Shown piece after piece: positions 61,965 to 64,000 of a stretch of DNA of 64,000 bases; position 1 is the stretch's first letter; every line of letters begins with the position of its first letter. Below the pieces are notes generated by a model that was not told the origin of the DNA, ran no database searches, and was given only the letters and a program-made list of their open reading frames with translations. The translations under genes and the position numbers were made by a program. The DNA is from an uncultured Bacteroidales bacterium (GTDB lineage: Bacteria; Bacteroidota; Bacteroidia; Bacteroidales; Muribaculaceae): the NCBI GenBank assembly GCA_902776955.1, contig CACYSG010000018.1, positions 45,596 through 109,595 of the forward strand. Reading direction: 5' to 3'.

Positions 61965-62543
61965 TCAGAACAAGTGGGCAATGTTCTCGGTCATCATCTT
62001 CACGCTCATGGCCAGCAGGATGATACCGAAGAACTTGCGCGAGAACATCATGCCGCCATCACCCAGCAACTGCTGGATCTTGCCGGTGCTCTTGATAACC
62101 AGGAACACCCATACCATGTTGATGGCCAGGCCGATGAAGATGTTGATGTCGTCATACATCGCCTTGAGTGAGATGAGCGTCGTCAGCACACCCGCGCCAG
62201 CAATCAGCGGGAATACCATGGGCACCATCGTCGCTCCCTTGTTGGGCGTGTTGTTCTTGAAAATTTCCACGTCGAGAATCATTTCCAGTGCCATCAGGAA
62301 CATCAGGAAACCGCCTGCCGTGGCAAACGAGTGGATATCGCAGTTGAAGATGCGCAGCAACCAGTGGCCGCCGTAGTAGAAACCTACCATCAGCAGGGTG
62401 GAGTAGAGGGTGGCCTTGGTGGCATCCACGTGGCGCCCCTTGTCCCTCAACTGCAGGATGATGGGTATTGAGCCCACAATGTCGATAATACTCAGCAATA
62501 CCAGCGTTGCACTCAGAATCTGCGTGAAATTAATCGTTCCCAT
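61965..62543 (-). CDS. MarC family integral membrane protein
   Basis: This 192-residue protein has six predicted transmembrane helices and the MarC pattern SIIDIVGSIPIIL, FATAGGFLMFLMALEMI and FPLIAGAGVLTTLI. Function is unknown despite the historical link to multiple antibiotic resistance. The length is typical. The promoter box is TACCTTTG at 62578. Confidence 0.9.
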   Translation of the reverse strand: MGTINFTQILSATLVLLSIIDIVGSIPIILQLRDKGRHVDATKATLYSTLLMVGFYYGGHWLLRIFNCDIHSFATAGGFLMFLMALEMILDVEIFKNNTPNKGATMVPMVFPLIAGAGVLTTLISLKAMYDDINIFIGLAINMVWVFLVIKSTGKIQQLLGDGGMMFSRKFFGIILLAMSVKMMTENIAHLF

Positions 62544-62577
62544 AATAGATTGAATCAGATGATTTCATTTGATGACG

Positions 62578-62585
62578 CAAAGGTA
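62578..62585 (-). promoter_or_regulatory. -7 box of the marC-like gene
   Basis: TACCTTTG on the minus strand, 34 bases before the ATG. Confidence 0.6.
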
Positions 62586-62767
62586 CTCATTTTCCTCAGT
62601 ATTTATCCTCCTATTCATCCAAAATCTTGCTTTTTCAAGCCTTTTTTGAACCCCTGGAATTCAGATGACCCCCAAATGACCTTTTTCTTTTTCAAGTGTT
62701 TGATAACCAGTTGTTTGAAAATAAAAGAATGACCCTGAAATGCGGGCCTTTTTTCGTTTTTTCGCTA

Positions 62768-62775
62768 TAACTTTG
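62768..62775 (+). promoter_or_regulatory. -7 box of the 62806 gene
   Basis: TAACTTTG on the plus strand, 30 bases before the ATG. Confidence 0.6.
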
Positions 62776-62805
62776 CAGCAGACAAATCACTAATGTTTTG
62801 ACGTT

Positions 62806-63705
62806 ATGAGACGATTTATTTTAAGCATATTTGTGTTGAGTGTTGCCATCAGTTCATTGGCTTCGGCTTACCAGGGCGACGTCATCTATATTGATGGCGA
62901 GAGGTGGACATTGATGGGACAACCGATAGAGAGAGACTCAGCCCTTTTCCATCACTTGCTTGATGTCTTGCCCAAAGAACGAAGGTATAGTTCTGGCAAC
63001 TGGCATGGTTATACCGGGTATTGGAGCGTCCGTGACGGGCAGCTTTATCTGGATAGCATCAGGGTGGGGTTTGACTATGACAACTCCGTAATGGCAACGA
63101 CGGTATTCCCTGCGAACAACAAGGATGGAAAAGAAATTCCCCCGTTTGTCCCTGCCGATGACATGTTCAAGGTCTTCCATGACTACTACGCCAATGGCGA
63201 AATCGTTGCATCATGGATCACTGGAAAAGTAAGGGTAGCAAGAGGGCATGTGGTCAAATACGTTCACCAGGGGTATATGCGCAGCCTGGAATACGAGCAG
63301 CACTTCACTGTCGATCAGGGGAGAATAACAGACTGCATTGCCTACCATAACAGGATTGTTGTTGGTGATTCATGGATGAATGACCTCGGTAACAGAAACA
63401 ATCCGAAATTTCGTGAAAAGATACAACAGATGATACCTATTCCTGTCGAGAATTATCCTGAACTGGCCGGAATCAAGAAAATCGGTGTAGTTGTATCCGA
63501 CATTCAGGTGGACTCCTTGGGTAATCTGGTGGACTGCAGTGTGAAGATAGATTTCAAGGGTGACAATGATGAGTTGAAAGACAGGTTGTCACAGGAAGTC
63601 AAAGCGGCGCTGATGAACCTCCGACCCTGGAAAGTGCTCTACATCAATAATGAATATGTGACGGACATCGAGAATTTCTGGTTCCGTTATGATTTAGAAC
63701 AGTAA
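62806..63705 (+). CDS. Exported protein of unknown function with TonB-C-like C-terminus
   Basis: This 299-residue protein has a signal peptide (ends LASA). The mid-part (about 20-195) is unrecognised. The last ~90 residues resemble a TonB C-terminal domain: VVVSDIQVDSLGNLVDCSVK and MNLRPWKVLYINNEY, with the typical V-D-x-x-G-N and proline-tryptophan motif. There is no transmembrane linker, so it is not a canonical TonB. It has its own promoter and terminator. Function unknown. Confidence 0.6.
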   Translation: MRRFILSIFVLSVAISSLASAYQGDVIYIDGERWTLMGQPIERDSALFHHLLDVLPKERRYSSGNWHGYTGYWSVRDGQLYLDSIRVGFDYDNSVMATTVFPANNKDGKEIPPFVPADDMFKVFHDYYANGEIVASWITGKVRVARGHVVKYVHQGYMRSLEYEQHFTVDQGRITDCIAYHNRIVVGDSWMNDLGNRNNPKFREKIQQMIPIPVENYPELAGIKKIGVVVSDIQVDSLGNLVDCSVKIDFKGDNDELKDRLSQEVKAALMNLRPWKVLYINNEYVTDIENFWFRYDLEQ

Positions 63706-63737
63706 AAAAACATTCCAACATCACTTCATATCACATG

Positions 63738-63773
63738 CGGCTGAATTGTTCCTCAGGCAATCCAGCCGTTTTA
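63738..63773 (+). terminator. Intrinsic terminator after the 62806 gene
   Basis: CGGCTGAATTG (63738-63748) pairs with CAATCCAGCCG (63758-63768), one mismatch, followed by TTTTAC. Confidence 0.75.
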
Positions 63774-63806
63774 CTTGGATGCTGACGACTAAAAACTGCC
63801 GCGCTG

Positions 63807-63838
63807 TTTGGCCATTTGGCTGTTTTTTACTACCTTTG
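63807..63838 (+). promoter_or_regulatory. valS promoter
   Basis: TTTG (63807-63810) and -7 TACCTTTG (63831-63838) are 20 bases apart; ATG follows at 63880. Confidence 0.65.
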
Positions 63839-63879
63839 CCGTTTAAATGGAACTAAAAACATTATTATAACCAAAAACA

Positions 63880-64000
63880 ATGAGCGAGAAAGAGAACACT
63901 TTGGCAACGAAATACGACCCTAAAGAGGTCGAGGACAAGTGGTATAAGTATTGGGAGTCGCACGACCTTTTCAAGAGCGTGCCCGATGAGCGTGAACCCT
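63880..64000 (+). CDS. valS: Valyl-tRNA synthetase, N-terminus only
   Basis: The first 40 residues (ATKYDPKEVEDKWYKYWESH, then DLFKSVPDEREP) match the ValS N-terminus just before the HIGH region, which lies beyond the window. The enzyme charges tRNA(Val). Identification rests on the characteristic ATKYDP...W-Y-K-Y-W pattern. Confidence 0.85.
   Translation, partial: MSEKENTLATKYDPKEVEDKWYKYWESHDLFKSVPDEREP

Overview
This window looks like chromosome from an anaerobic, fermentative member of the Bacteroidales, probably Muribaculaceae or Prevotellaceae. The evidence is as follows. Many genes are preceded by the Bacteroidota -7 box TAnnTTTG and lack clear Shine-Dalgarno sequences. The protein families are typical of the group: a BspA-type leucine-rich-repeat protein, two GH92 glycosidases, DUF4836, DUF5106, secreted proteins with dockerin-like C-termini, a short ComEC, and butyrate kinase with phosphate butyryltransferase. 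Family-level placement is inference only. No tRNA, rRNA, CRISPR array, intact insertion sequence or prophage was seen.

Layout: 1-7400 holds a partial BspA-like protein and HU (both minus), then two overlapping rhomboid proteases, a membrane-anchored endonuclease/exonuclease/phosphatase protein and an M3 peptidase lipoprotein. 8064-18343 is a hydrogen-metabolism block: hydB-hydA-hydC of an electron-bifurcating [FeFe] hydrogenase, a separately promoted mosaic [FeFe] hydrogenase, and a leftward maturation operon hydG-(zeta-like kinase)-hydF. hydE is not in the window. 18552-23405 holds LptD, a YiiX-type hydrolase, a flavodoxin/ferredoxin protein and a LysE exporter. 23663-25709 is ptb-buk; 25872-26980 is tatA-tatC. 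27251-41821 is a secreted-protein and glycan region: three proteins with dockerin-like domains, two GH92 enzymes and an S9 peptidase lipoprotein. 41925-49104 holds DUF2284, DUF486, ComEC, AroE, MlaD and DnaA. 49825-54519 holds GyrA, a TPR protein and a small beta-barrel. 54614-64000 holds DUF4836 and DUF5106 proteins, YbaK, AroC, an acyl-ACP thioesterase, YigZ, PyrE, an SRPBCC protein, MarC, an unknown exported protein and the start of ValS.

Metabolic reading (inference): the bifurcating hydrogenase would reoxidise NADH and reduced ferredoxin as H2, while Ptb/Buk would make ATP from butyryl-CoA or branched acyl-CoA. Both fit a gut fermenter.

The most unusual content is of two kinds. First, the mosaic hydrogenase looks like HydB without its FMN/NADH core joined directly to the HydA catalytic domain, and a zeta-toxin-like kinase sits between hydG and hydF. 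Second, the intergenic regions carry a set of hairpin-forming repeats: a 22-bp palindrome, a ~65-bp hairpin, a 24-bp hairpin, GC-rich triloop hairpins behind a constant CGTCGTGTCCCGT flank, and 9-bp and 10-bp tandem arrays. These recur at many loci and often abut stop codons.
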